Notes under the pieces: model-generated
Told to the model about the DNA's origin: nothing
What the model saw: the letters and a program-made list of their open reading frames with translations, nothing else
The model's database searches: none
DNA from: Ectocarpus siliculosus
Taxonomy: Eukaryota; Sar; Phaeophyceae; Ectocarpales; Ectocarpaceae
Direction of reading: 5' to 3'
Assembly (NCBI GenBank): GCA_000310025.1
Contig: FN648885.1
Location: 401,964-465,963 of the forward strand
Length of the DNA stretch: 64,000 bases
Shown here: piece by piece, positions 34,013 through 43,384 of the stretch
Layout: each line of letters opens with the position of its first letter
Position numbering within the stretch: position 1 is the stretch's first letter
Made by a program: the position numbers and the translations under genes

Positions 34013-35161
34013 ATGATACCGTTTTTTCTCTTGCTTCTGGCGATTTTTCGCACGAGCTCTATGAACACCCCTGCTGCGGATTCGGACTCGGACCACCAAG
34101 GTGTGTTGCGAGTTGACAAGGGACAGGAGCTAGCTCCCCCACCGAGTGCTTTGGGCCGGAGGGTACAGGAGCACATCGGTGGGCCTCAGGCGCTTAGCTT
34201 GCGGTGCAGCACAACATTGACACAAGGTGGGAGGGTTATCACCCCCTCGGCTGGAGCTGGTGTGCATACTGTAGAAGGAGATGGAAAATGCGGGTGGAAC
34301 GCGCTGCGTGCGGTGCAAGTTTGCCTGGGTAGAGCAAGGACTCCCAACGAGCGGCAAACGCGCGCAGCGGTTGCCCGTAGAGCCATGGAACATGTTATCG
34401 GCGCACCCGATGTCCCTGAGGACTCGACAGCGGTACTCTCAAAGGACCAACTTGGGCGGGCCCTGAGTGTGAAGGTACCGCATGTTTTAGGGGATGTCGA
34501 ACACGGGATGGCTGCGGAGGATAAGACGGTAAGGTGGTTTTGCGAAATAGCCTGGCAAAGTGCGGAGAAGTGGGTTGACGTTACCTGGATGTCCTTCCTG
34601 GCCTCGGAGTACGGGGTGAACATTATGGTGTGAGAGCCAAGCGCTAAGCACGGCACAGTCCAGGCGTACTCAGGAAACAACACGGCAGGCATGTTCTTGT
34701 TCGAGAAAGAAGACAAAATGGACGAGGAAGGAGATCACTGGGTGCATCTACTCTATCGAGAGCACGCGAATCCATGGCTGGTGCGCAATCAAAACCATAA
34801 CTTCAACCACTTCGACAGTCTGCAGCTTGGACCCGATGCAGTTGCTTCCTTCGTCGAAGTCGTTGCATCAGCGAAGCTGCAACTAGGCATTGAGACGTTG
34901 CTGCCGCCAGCGATTTACACAGCAGGCGGGAAGGCGGGAGGGTCCTCAATGGTGGGCGGAGAAGAAGAGGACCACCCCGAGTTCAGCATGGGACCTCTCC
35001 CCCGCGGCAGCAACAGCAGTAGCAGCAGCAGCCGGAAGGAGGGGGGAAAGGCTGGAGCGGTAAAGAAAAAGAAGGGGAAGATCGGGCCAAAGGTCGTGGT
35101 GAAGCGACCTACCGCGGGGCAGACAGCGGAGAACAAGAAGCTCAAGGCCAGGGATGCATGA
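34013..35161 (+). pseudogene. OTU-type cysteine protease-like ORF, interrupted by in-frame TGA
   Basis: Resembles OTU deubiquitinase/protease domains, which occur in host proteins and in several transposons and viruses. The first part (34013-34633) has a hydrophobic start MIPFFLLLLAIF, then the catalytic block VEGDGKCGWNALRA with Asp90 and Cys93. The same frame continues without shift past a single TGA at 34631 into AYSGNNTAGMFLFEKED and HWVHLLYRE. It then reaches NHFDSLQ, which supplies the OTU-type His. After this comes a Ser-rich, Lys-rich, nuclear-signal-like tail ending at TGA 35159. The protein is therefore contiguous apart from one stop codon. That stop could be a disabling mutation, a sequencing error or readthrough. 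The surrounding mobile-element sequence suggests transposon cargo. Confidence 0.6.
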
Positions 35162-35481
35162 GGGAAGCACAAGGCCGGGGTTGCGCCAGGGAAGAAGCGC
35201 AAGGTGGTGGTTGCGCCGGGGAAGCGAAAAGCGGGGGTTGCACCAGGGAAGCGCAAGGCGGGGGTTGCACCAGGGGAGGGGAGAGGTGCCAGAAAAAATG
35301 CAAGACTACACCGACCGGTGGGAGGAAATCCTCGAAGGCCAACGGCAAAGACGACAATGCCAACTATGATTCCGACGGCAGCATCGGGGCGGGGGATGTA
35401 GACCACAAGCAAACCCCGGGAAGCTGGTCACGGCCACGAAGAAGATTCCGGAGCGGGGTTAAAAGCGGGCGTTCTGGCTGA
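35162..35481 (+). repeat. Tandem ~30-bp repeats encoding KRKAGVAPG units
   Basis: Directly after the TGA at 35159, and in the same frame as the OTU ORF, about four units of a 30-bp repeat encode APGKRKAGV-like decapeptides. A basic stretch follows, to a TAG at 35399. A second frame through the same area (35158-35481) ends with a more protein-like tail (KANGKDDNANYDSDGS). The original C-terminus may therefore have included a frameshift. It is probably part of the OTU gene. Confidence 0.55.
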
Positions 35482-36087
35482 CCAACAAGAGGAGGGCGCT
35501 GGGTATGAAGGTACGTTTGCGTTCGGGTAGGCTCTTCTGTTGGCATTGTCCGCACGAACAGGCGGATCATAGAGAAGACGATAGAGATGATGGTAGTGTA
35601 AACTTGAGAGTCAAAAAGTGAGTGCGCATCGCTAAATACTACTTCTACAGTTTTTTTTAATTTGTTTTCGCTTGGGATACCGAGTAGCGAGTACCCTATC
35701 CACAATGAACAAACGCGTATCAAGGCATGCACTTTCGTTCGGCTCGTGTTGTCGCTTGCCTCGAAGGTATAGTATCTTTACGCGTTAGTTAATTGGCACC
35801 TCCCTGGTTGCTTGCATGATCGTTGGCATTGTTGAGGTTGACGCCTCCGTACCAGGCTGCTGTTGTTCAGCACGGGTGTGGTTCACATTGTTAGCAGCGG
35901 GCGACGAACGTTGAGTTCAGAGGGAGTATGTAAATGCACGTGCGTGATCTGCCCACCCTGCCGGCCTATGTTGTTACCCCTCGCTCCTTGGTTTCGTCGG
36001 TGTTGGTGACACCGTAGCGTCGTGCGTCATTTTTTTTTGGCCCATTGGACACAACACTCCGGGGGGTAAATTGACACACCTGCCGCG
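35482..36087. other. No recognisable gene
   Basis: T-rich and mixed sequence without credible coding regions. Confidence 0.4.
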
Positions 36088-36555
36088 TTGAATCCGCTGT
36101 CGACGCTGTTTGTCAATGACGTATTCAACACAGCTCAAAAAGATCGCCGACGAGTAGAAGGCGAGGCTCAAGAAGGCGGGGGAGAGAGAGAGAAAAAAAA
36201 ACACCATCGACCGCGCAAGGAGGTGGAGGAGGAGGAGCGGCGGGAGAGGGAGGAGCTAGAGAAGCAGCAGCAGGAGGAGGAGGAGGACGAGGAGGAGGAC
36301 GACGAGGAGGAGGAGGAGGTCGTGTGGATGGACCGCGGCATTCCTGACTTTGCGGGGACAGACGACCACAAGAAAAGAACTCAGCGGGGGACGGTCAGCG
36401 CTGCTTCGCTGTCGGCGTCCGCGCGCGAGAAACTGCCCTCCCTCGATACGTTCATGGACAGCCTCGACGAGTCCGGCAAGTTCCCGCTACATGGGTTGAT
36501 GATGACGTGCTTCAACATCCTTGTATCATGTTCGGTTTTGATGAACCTCATGTAG
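36088..36555 (+). CDS. Acidic/charged ORF, possible 5' part of the piggyBac-like gene
   Basis: 155 codons with a central run of Glu/Asp/Arg (ERREREELEKQQQEEEEDEE), then VVWMDRGIPDFAG and a Ser-rich part. It ends in a hydrophobic stretch that may already be intron. It lies about 0.7 kb upstream of transposase core sequence on the same strand and in the same frame as the core ORF. piggyBac-type transposases often have an acidic N-terminus, but no piggyBac-specific motif is visible here, so the link is inference. Confidence 0.3.
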   Translation: MNPLSTLFVNDVFNTAQKDRRRVEGEAQEGGGEREKKKHHRPRKEVEEEERREREELEKQQQEEEEDEEEDDEEEEEVVWMDRGIPDFAGTDDHKKRTQRGTVSAASLSASAREKLPSLDTFMDSLDESGKFPLHGLMMTCFNILVSCSVLMNLM

Positions 36556-37230
36556 TGGGAATTTTGTTTTTTTAGTTGACCCCGCCCCCCTTGCGTGGAC
36601 AATGTATAACAAATACTTTGGTAACTCCATATTATCTGGGGAGAGATGAATGGTAGTGGTGTTCACCAATGAAGAAACGACACCGACATACACACGCTCA
36701 GCAGTAAACCTCGCACTCCATCGTCCACACTCGCGACGTGTCCATTCAGTGGCATTCAGATTGCGTGTTCGGTCCCAATAATGCCATTTTTAGCGGAACA
36801 TTGCGGCATCCCGTCGGGGATGCATAGGTCTCAAGTACGACCTCTGCATCCGCTTGTTTTGTTTATCTCGGGGGGGGGGGGATATCACAACACAATATTC
36901 GCCGGGGAACTCAAGGCCTCCCATGATGCCTGTAACTGAAGGCCACCCACGATGCCCTCGTTGCGTGCGTGTGGTGAATATACCGTAGGTTACATGAGAT
37001 GTCACGCCCGTTGGGCCGATTTTCAACGCCCGTTTGTTCCACTGCGAAAGGAATTGCGTTGCCCAACAAGGGGGACACTGGAACCGTCTCGTCGATATCT
37101 GTCCGAAAGTCGATCGAGCTTGCATCCTCTCATTGAGTGCAAACGCTCAATTCACGCGTGAGCTATTGGCGCGCCGCCTTGACAATTTTTTCCATCGTCC
37201 TTCTCTGCTCATGTTCTTCAAAACCCAGGC
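36556..37230. other. No gene seen; where the first piggyBac catalytic block would be expected
   Basis: The piggyBac domain upstream of KLFAICD, including the first catalytic Asp, should lie here or in an adjacent exon. It was not found in any frame. A G-run occurs at about 36870. Confidence 0.4.
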
Positions 37231-39031
37231 ATGAAGCTGTTCGCGATCTGCGACACCGAGGGGTATTGTTTCGTCAGCAGCGTCGACGGTGGAATGAACG
37301 GGGACCCGAAGCTGAGGGTCTGGTTCGACTGCCCACTGGGGCGGACCACTCGCCACGTCCTACATGTCCTGCTCGGCGCCTGCAAGAAGTTCGGTGACAA
37401 GATCGACGGCTCTGGCGTGCACATCGCAATGGACAACTACTTCACAAGCCCGACCCTGTTCGATTGTCTCGCGAGCCACGACATCTTCGCGGTGGGTACG
37501 TGCCGGTCAAATCGAACGGGTGGTGCCGTGCGTTACTTGCAGAGCCTCGATCGCCGCCCCGTCGAGCGGGGAGAGATGCACTTTGCCCGCGCCGGCAATG
37601 TCGCATTCGTGCAGTGGCTCGACTCGAAGGAAATCATTCTGTGCAGCTCCATCCACATCGCCCAACCTCGCGCCGCCATCGGGGAGCCCAAGAAGGAGGA
37701 CGACGACGGCGGCGACGACCACTTCGCACCTCTACCGTACAGGTGACCTTTTATTTTCGTTGTTCCCCAGATTCATGTTGATCTCTGTGTTTTGATGCCG
37801 GGTGTCTCGCTCGTATAGCCGTCGGTCAAACTGGTTCGTCGTGTGATGGAGTTCTCGGTTTCGTGCTTGACAACATGCAGCGATTCGCGTTGGTGCCTTT
37901 CGTATTCGGTTCATCACACACGTTGTTTCCACCGGTCGGGAAGGTACTTGGGGCTTGTGTATTATTTTATTGACAGGGGCTGACGCCCTCTTTCCAGTGC
38001 GTCGTTCCTGCTGTGGATAGTGTGTTGCCTAACCCAGGTGCCTCGTCTGTCCCCTGCCATCCCGTACCCATCCGTTCATGTTCAGTCTGCGCAAAGCTGG
38101 TCAGGCTGGGAAAAGCTTGGAGCTACAGCAGCCGTGGATGCGCAAGGATTATGTTGCCAACATAGGGGGAGTAGACACGGCTGACCAGCAGAATGGGTCC
38201 CACACCCATGACCACAAGTCGTGCACGAACCACTGGCGACGAGTGATGGAGGGCAAGTTTGAGCAGACGTTCACCAACATTTTTGTGATGTTCAAAAAGT
38301 ACGTGTCCCTCTTGGAGGGTCAGGCCAACAAGAGGATCAAGGGAGGAGACCTAGAGCTTGAGGTGGTGGAGAAGTTGGATAGGGTGTTGGTCGAACTGGG
38401 CAGGTTGGCCAAGATGGAGAGGGCGGTCTGGGACGAAATGTTGTCGACGGAGCTCATGGCGAGGTGCAATGTTGGTAGACCGAACAAGGGGGGGAGACCG
38501 GCGGCGGTGGCGGGTGCCCCGGACATAGTGTGGGGGAGCATTTCGGTTGAGACTCAACGCAAATGCATGCACCCCGGATGCAAGAGTAAGACATCGAAAG
38601 GATGTGCCTGCGCGGAGTTTTGTGTTGGCAAACAGGCAGGGGACCGGGGTGTTTTGATGTGCCAGGCATGCTTCAACAACCCTGGGAAGCACGCTAGGGC
38701 CGGACATGCTCAACGGAACCCCCAGAAGTACGGGGTGGTGGGACGCAAGGATCTCGTCTGGTGCTCGAGAGCGCATTTCTTTGTTGGCCTAACTTTGTAC
38801 GTTGAATGTGGCATGTGCTCCGTTGTGATTTGCCTGGGGGTCAAACTGTTCCTACAAGTGCATATTAGTGTCGTTCATCAACCATCTTTCCTTCCGCGAG
38901 GGATTTGTTGTGCCTTTATCGTCCACCTGTGTTTTCTTGAAAACAACGGTGGACGAGTGAAGTTTTTGTGCCTTCGTCGTTTACCTGTGTTGCTGATAAC
39001 AGTATTGTGGTGTGACTTTGTGGTTTGGTGA
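37231..39031 (+). pseudogene. piggyBac-type transposase, 5'-truncated (DDE_Tnp_1_7)
   Basis: Cut-and-paste transposase core in two exons. Exon A, about 37231-37742, follows an ACCCAG acceptor-like site. It carries MKLFAICDTEGYCF and the second catalytic Asp in HIAMDNYFTSPTLFDCL, then the family's GTCRSNRTGG. A 295-bp GT-AG intron joins in frame to exon B (from 38038), which has YVANIGGVDTADQ with the third acidic site. It ends in a Cys-rich C-terminal domain (CMHPGCKSKTSKGCACAEFC, MCQACF) typical of piggyBac. Residues after about 38770 become hydrophobic and are probably non-coding or beyond an unseen intron. The N-terminal half with the first catalytic Asp was not found, nor were terminal repeats with TTAA sites. 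It is therefore probably a dead or domesticated fragment. The LTR element at 39085 sits just downstream. Confidence 0.8.
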
Positions 39032-39084
39032 TAGAACATTCGGTTGTTTCCCGACCTTTCTTTGGTTTTACCACGGCCCTACCA

Positions 39085-39325
39085 TGTTTGGGGTGTCGGC
39101 GCGTGTACTATGTTATCACGCTCGCGGGCTCTTGTCGAGAGCGTGTTGCACAAAGGAGTGACTCAAGTTCCTTGATTATTAGAGAGTTTAACGAGTGACA
39201 GACGTGAGCAAGAAGAGGCAAAGCCTGCTGCACCAAGTCTGTCTATCATACCCATATCTATCTCATCTGCGTAACCCCCTCGTAGATCTCGGATAATTGT
39301 ATCCTGCCGTGTACACACACAAACA
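39085..39325 (-). repeat. 3' long terminal repeat
   Basis: 241 bp, identical by eye to the copy at 43144-43384. It is the 3' LTR because Gag reads on the minus strand. The adjacent inner sequence, read on the minus strand, is a polypurine tract. Confidence 0.95.
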
Positions 39326-39935
39326 GCCCCCCTACTCGGTACGAGATACGATCTACGAGATCCTCCGTACATAACGCCAGGTAAAACGGCAACAAATCTA
39401 AAAACCATTCATCTTTCGTATCGACAAATAAATCATCTCAACTCCCGGATCTATCGAATATTCAAGTTTCAGGTTACTACTCCTCCTACCACTATGGAAC
39501 TTCACTAAGAGTCTTAACAAGCACCCCTCTCGGGAAAATGTCGTCACCACATTCTCAAGTAGTCAAACACAAAGATTTATTTCTTGGAAGATTACTCAGC
39601 AAAGATCAACATTACATCAGAGCCACGTCATAAAGACTCTGGACGGACAACTCTGGCAAAACGCGTCAACAAATACCTCGAACAAAACCCTCGCACAAAA
39701 CTGTGTTTCAACTCATTGACCAATTTGAACTAAGCTTCGGAAGCACATAGGCCTCAACCATGTCTTACCAAAATATGTCAAATCCTTCCTCCAATACATC
39801 GTTCAGAACAGTCATCAATACCTAATACATGCGGCACAATTAGACAAACGTTAAAAACCCGGCGTTCAAAGACGCCAGAGGAAACTTTCGCCAATTATTA
39901 TGCCGTTTCTCAAACATCCAGACATGGACTTCTTG

Positions 39936-40036
39936 ACAGCCCCCCTGCTGCATCATCGCCCAAAACATAAAAGTTTAACAGCCCCCCTGCTGCATCATCT
40001 CCCAAAACACAAACGCTAACAGCCCCCCTGCTGCAA
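39936..40036 (-). repeat. Three 41-42-bp tandem repeats containing a polypurine-like box
   Basis: Units start at 39936, 39978 and 40019. On the minus strand each contains GCAGGGGGGCTGT, which resembles the purine tract/LTR junction (TAGGGGGGCTGT) of the same element. Confidence 0.85.
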
Positions 40037-40052
40037 CAACTCTCGGATCCAA

Positions 40053-40270
40053 ACAACGAGAAATCAAACGAATATCATGAAGTTACCTCCGAACTCCGCG
40101 GGAAAAACGCGGAATCGCGAATAAACAAGAAATAAATGAATTTCTTATCCTAGCAACGAGGAATCAGACAAGTATCATGAAGTTGCCTCAAACTCCGCAG
40201 GTAAACGCGGAATCGCAAACAAACAAGAATTGAGGGCTTCTCCTCATTTTCCGCAGGTAAAACGCGGAAA
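40053..40270 (-). repeat. ~99-bp direct repeats in element 3' region
   Basis: Copies at 40053-40131 and 40152-40230 share ATCATGAAGTT and AACTCCGC...ACGCGGAATCGC. A partial third copy lies at 40247-40270. Each includes a small CCGCG/CGCGG inverted repeat. Confidence 0.8.
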
Positions 40271-40746
40271 ACGTGAACAACATGAACAATCAAACCCGAA
40301 CGTCCGCTAGAACTCTGCTTGTACTGCGGCGAAGATCATGGCATCTCAGCATCACATTCATCCCCCCCCATGATTTTCGACAGCAGTGCTAGCAGTGACC
40401 CAACAACATCAACTGCACCATTCGGCGCGGTGAAGTCCTAGACTATGCACACCATATCCTTGACAAACGAAAAACACGTGTACCACAGACCATAAACACC
40501 ACTTTCGTTCGTGCGCATCGCAACACAGCAGCCTACGTCGACGCAGTTCTCAAACTCATGGCTTTCAACAAACAAAATCGACCCAGAAAATAGAAAGCCA
40601 AATGAACATAATTCTCACGAACGTGCCTGAATCGCGCGTAGACTCATGGTGCAACCACCGGTCATCTCGCACGGTAGCTCCCGAACACGTAGCCTCTCAA
40701 TTCATGCCGCACCCTTCCAGCCACGATCGAATGTCCAGCCCTGGCA

Positions 40747-42711
40747 TTACCCCCCATCGTCCCGCACCACGCAGATACCATTGTACACGGTCGGATGGGC
40801 GCCGGGATGCCCCGCACCCGCACCCGCACCCGCACCCGCAGACAACGCCACGAAGCTGCCGTCGCCGCTGCCGCCGTTGCTGTTGCCGCCTTCGCCGCCA
40901 TTGTCCAACCAACAGCCATCCTCATCGCACGCGTCCTCCGCTTCTTGCGCTGCTCGTGCCGGTGTAGCTGCCGATGTGGGCACTGCGATCGCCCCCCCAG
41001 TTGATACGGCGGGGGGTATCTGGCCGCAGGTCGACGAAACCTCCAGTGCCACCGTTCCTGCAGCTGACGGCGTCCCGGCCGTTCCCCCCATCGACGAGTC
41101 GGGGAAAACACCAATACCTGTCGTCGTCCCCACCGTTGTGTCCGCTGCTGAAGCCACGCCTGCTGACGACACAAGTGGTGGGCCCGGCTGCACATGCAGT
41201 GCCGGTTTCTTGGCCGCCAATTCCCCCCATTGCCTCCGTATGTCAGCAAGCTCTTCTTTCATGCTTTCGAGTTCATCCGTCGCCGGTGCCGCCGCCGGTG
41301 GCACCACTGATACCGTCGCTTCAACAGCAAGTGCCTGCTCCCCGGCCGTTCCCCCTGCCGCCGCCGCGGGGAAGACTCTGTTGCCGGGGGTCCCCGCTCT
41401 CGCCGCCGTTGCTGCCTCCGATGCCGCCGCTCCAGCCGCGAGTGCCTGCGCCGCGGCCGTTCCCCCCGCCACCGTAGCGGGGAAACCACCACCACCGGTC
41501 GCCGCTCCCACAGCAGTTGCTGTGCCCCATGCCACCGCTCCATCTGCAAAGGGGAGGAGCGACTCCGGCTGACGCCTGTGCCTGTGCCTCCTCCAGCGTC
41601 GTCGCTTCCGCTGCTGGTACGGCATAGTGTCGTTGCCACTCGCGTTGAGACCCTCTCCATCACCGACATGCACGTGCTGTTGCATGCGGCCGGTTGTGCA
41701 ACACATGCGGCGCCGATGACCATACTCACCGCAGGCAGTGCAGTGGCCTTCAAAGCGTCGTGGCGCATTGCAGTCGCCGAGTGAGTGTCCATGCCTCCCG
41801 CACCTCACGCACTGATGAACGGCACCCATCGGAGCGCCTGGCGGCGGAGCTGACTCCTCTTGCGGGTACACGGCGTTGCGCCCACAGTCATAGAGCCTTT
41901 CAGATCCCCACGTCGGGAAATTAGGAGGTGGGTGGTGTACAGGTGGTGGTTGTGGATGAACCCACTGTTGTTGCTGCTGCTGCTGCTGCCGCCGCCGTTG
42001 TTTCCCCTTCTGACCGACGCCACCATGACCGCACCCCAAACCACCGACCGCCTTCGATTTGCCCAATTCCTTGATCTCGACGTTGTTAGCGTATGCCGTG
42101 CGAACAACTTTTTCCACTTTCGCTCGGGGAATGGTGGGGTCGGCCAGGATAGACTTGCGTTCGACATCGTACTCGGGCGAAAGCTGGCGAACAATGATGT
42201 GGACGATTTCCCGCTCGGATTTTTCAATGCCGACAGCTCGCATGATGTTGATGATGCCATCAACTCTGGCAAAGAAAAGCTTCGGGTTCTCGCCAGGGGA
42301 CATCTCAACTGCCTCCAACCGTCGCACAAGCAATGTCTTCTCGGCGTCGAAAGTAGGCAAAACCCATTCGCGGATCACCCTCCACGCCTCAGGGACGCAG
42401 TCGCAAGCAGCCAACCGTTCTTCAATGTCCGTGCCGCAGGTTGCTTCCAACAGATATCCCCACGCCCGCTTGTGTGCCGTAACGAGCGCCGCACCATGAA
42501 CCCGGTTCAGGTATATGCAATCCAAACAGCTGATGACAGGAACATAGCCAGTGGGATAGGTGTCTTCAAGCGTCTGCTCCAAACCCTCGCTAGCCAGGAA
42601 AATCCGCAATCTCCGCAACCAGTTCACGGCCTTCGCTAAATCTTTCGGGATTTTGGGAGGTATGCGACTGCTGCTGTAGCCGCTCAACGCACAATTTCCG
42701 TCATTCATCAT
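40747..42711 (-). CDS. Gag-like polyprotein of the LTR element
   Basis: 654-codon intact ORF that would form the retrotransposon's ribonucleoprotein particle. The N-terminal 200 residues resemble the UBN2/copia Gag region (KDLAKAVNWLRRLRIFLASE, RLEAVEMSPGENPKLFFARV, IIVRQLSPEY). Then come a basic, Gln-rich, Pro-rich linker and two CCHC zinc knuckles, CVRCGRHGHSLGDC (303-316) and CTACGEYGHRRRMC (326-339), numbered from the GTG two codons upstream. The C-terminal 300 residues are Ala/Gly/Thr-rich imperfect repeats, with an amphipathic piece ELESMKEELADIRRQWGEL. Translation is taken from ATG 42711, which lies 2 bases after a small upstream ORF. The stop is TAA at 40747. Confidence 0.9.
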   Translation of the reverse strand: MMNDGNCALSGYSSSRIPPKIPKDLAKAVNWLRRLRIFLASEGLEQTLEDTYPTGYVPVISCLDCIYLNRVHGAALVTAHKRAWGYLLEATCGTDIEERLAACDCVPEAWRVIREWVLPTFDAEKTLLVRRLEAVEMSPGENPKLFFARVDGIINIMRAVGIEKSEREIVHIIVRQLSPEYDVERKSILADPTIPRAKVEKVVRTAYANNVEIKELGKSKAVGGLGCGHGGVGQKGKQRRRQQQQQQQQWVHPQPPPVHHPPPNFPTWGSERLYDCGRNAVYPQEESAPPPGAPMGAVHQCVRCGRHGHSLGDCNAPRRFEGHCTACGEYGHRRRMCCTTGRMQQHVHVGDGEGLNASGNDTMPYQQRKRRRWRRHRHRRQPESLLPFADGAVAWGTATAVGAATGGGGFPATVAGGTAAAQALAAGAAASEAATAARAGTPGNRVFPAAAAGGTAGEQALAVEATVSVVPPAAAPATDELESMKEELADIRRQWGELAAKKPALHVQPGPPLVSSAGVASAADTTVGTTTGIGVFPDSSMGGTAGTPSAAGTVALEVSSTCGQIPPAVSTGGAIAVPTSAATPARAAQEAEDACDEDGCWLDNGGEGGNSNGGSGDGSFVALSAGAGAGAGAGHPGAHPTVYNGICVVRDDGG

Positions 42712-42713
42712 GC

Positions 42714-42857
42714 TCACCCGTTGTGTACCGAGACCAGCTCCACCAGCTGGCCCAGGTAGACGTTCTCCCGGCAGCCATATGCTATCTCCGCTTTTGCCTC
42801 AGCCAGACCCAATTCCAACTCCTTCTGCTTCTGCTTGTCTTTCTCCTCGCCTTCCAT
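42714..42857 (-). CDS. Small ORF in the retrotransposon leader, abutting gag
   Basis: 47 codons on the minus strand: MEGEEKDKQKQKELELGLAE, then AKAEIAYGCRENVYLGQLVE. It ends in TGA two bases before the Gag ATG. It is charged and helix-prone. It could be the true N-terminus of Gag in another frame, a translated upstream ORF that controls Gag, or chance. The frame is open further upstream through the leader repeats. Confidence 0.4.
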   Translation of the reverse strand: MEGEEKDKQKQKELELGLAEAKAEIAYGCRENVYLGQLVELVSVHNG

Positions 42858-42890
42858 GTCTAAACTTAAACTGCTTCTTGTTCTAATAGC

Positions 42891-43090
42891 TGGATCTCCT
42901 CGACGCGCGCCGGCAAAAACCGCCCTGCTGCTGCTGTTCTTGTATTCCAAATGCTTACCCTGGATCTCCTTGGCACGCGCGGGCAAAAACCGCCCTGCAG
43001 CTGCTGCCCTTGTATTCCAAACCCTGTTCCCTGGATCTCCTTGACGAGCGCAAGCAAATAATACCGCCCTGCTGCTGTCCTTGTATTCCG
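42891..43090 (-). repeat. Three ~70-bp tandem repeats in the retrotransposon leader
   Basis: Units begin with (C)TGGATCTCCT at 42891, 42961 and 43032. Each contains ACCGCCCTGC and ends CTTGTATTCC. Confidence 0.9.
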
Positions 43091-43143
43091 GTGCCTACCT
43101 CCCGAACCTTTCCCTACCGACGTCAGCTGACTCCACGATATCG

Positions 43144-43384
43144 TGTTTGGGGTGTCGGCGCGTGTACTATGTTATCACGCTCGCGGGCTCTTGTCGAGAG
43201 CGTGTTGCACAAAGGAGTGACTCAAGTTCCTTGATTATTAGAGAGTTTAACGAGTGACAGACGTGAGCAAGAAGAGGCAAAGCCTGCTGCACCAAGTCTG
43301 TCTATCATACCCATATCTATCTCATCTGCGTAACCCCCTCGTAGATCTCGGATAATTGTATCCTGCCGTGTACACACACAAACA
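43144..43384 (-). repeat. 5' long terminal repeat
   Basis: 241-bp LTR identical by eye to 39085-39325; it must hold the element promoter. A primer-binding site was not certain: a TGG-starting sequence (TGGAGTCAGC) lies 8 bases inside the LTR on the minus strand. Confidence 0.95.

Larger units (their letters stand above)
39085..43384 (-). mobile_element. LTR retrotransposon, gag-only (non-autonomous), recent insertion
   Basis: Complete 4300-bp element with TG...CA long terminal repeats at 39085-39325 and 43144-43384. It is flanked by the 5-bp duplication TACCA (39080-39084 and 43385-43389). In minus orientation it has the 5' LTR on the right, a leader with tandem repeats and a small ORF, a Gag ORF, and about 1.4 kb of repeat-bearing non-coding DNA. 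A purine tract AGGGGGGC abuts the 3' LTR. No protease, integrase or reverse transcriptase was found, so transposition would need enzymes from an autonomous relative. Confidence 0.95.
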
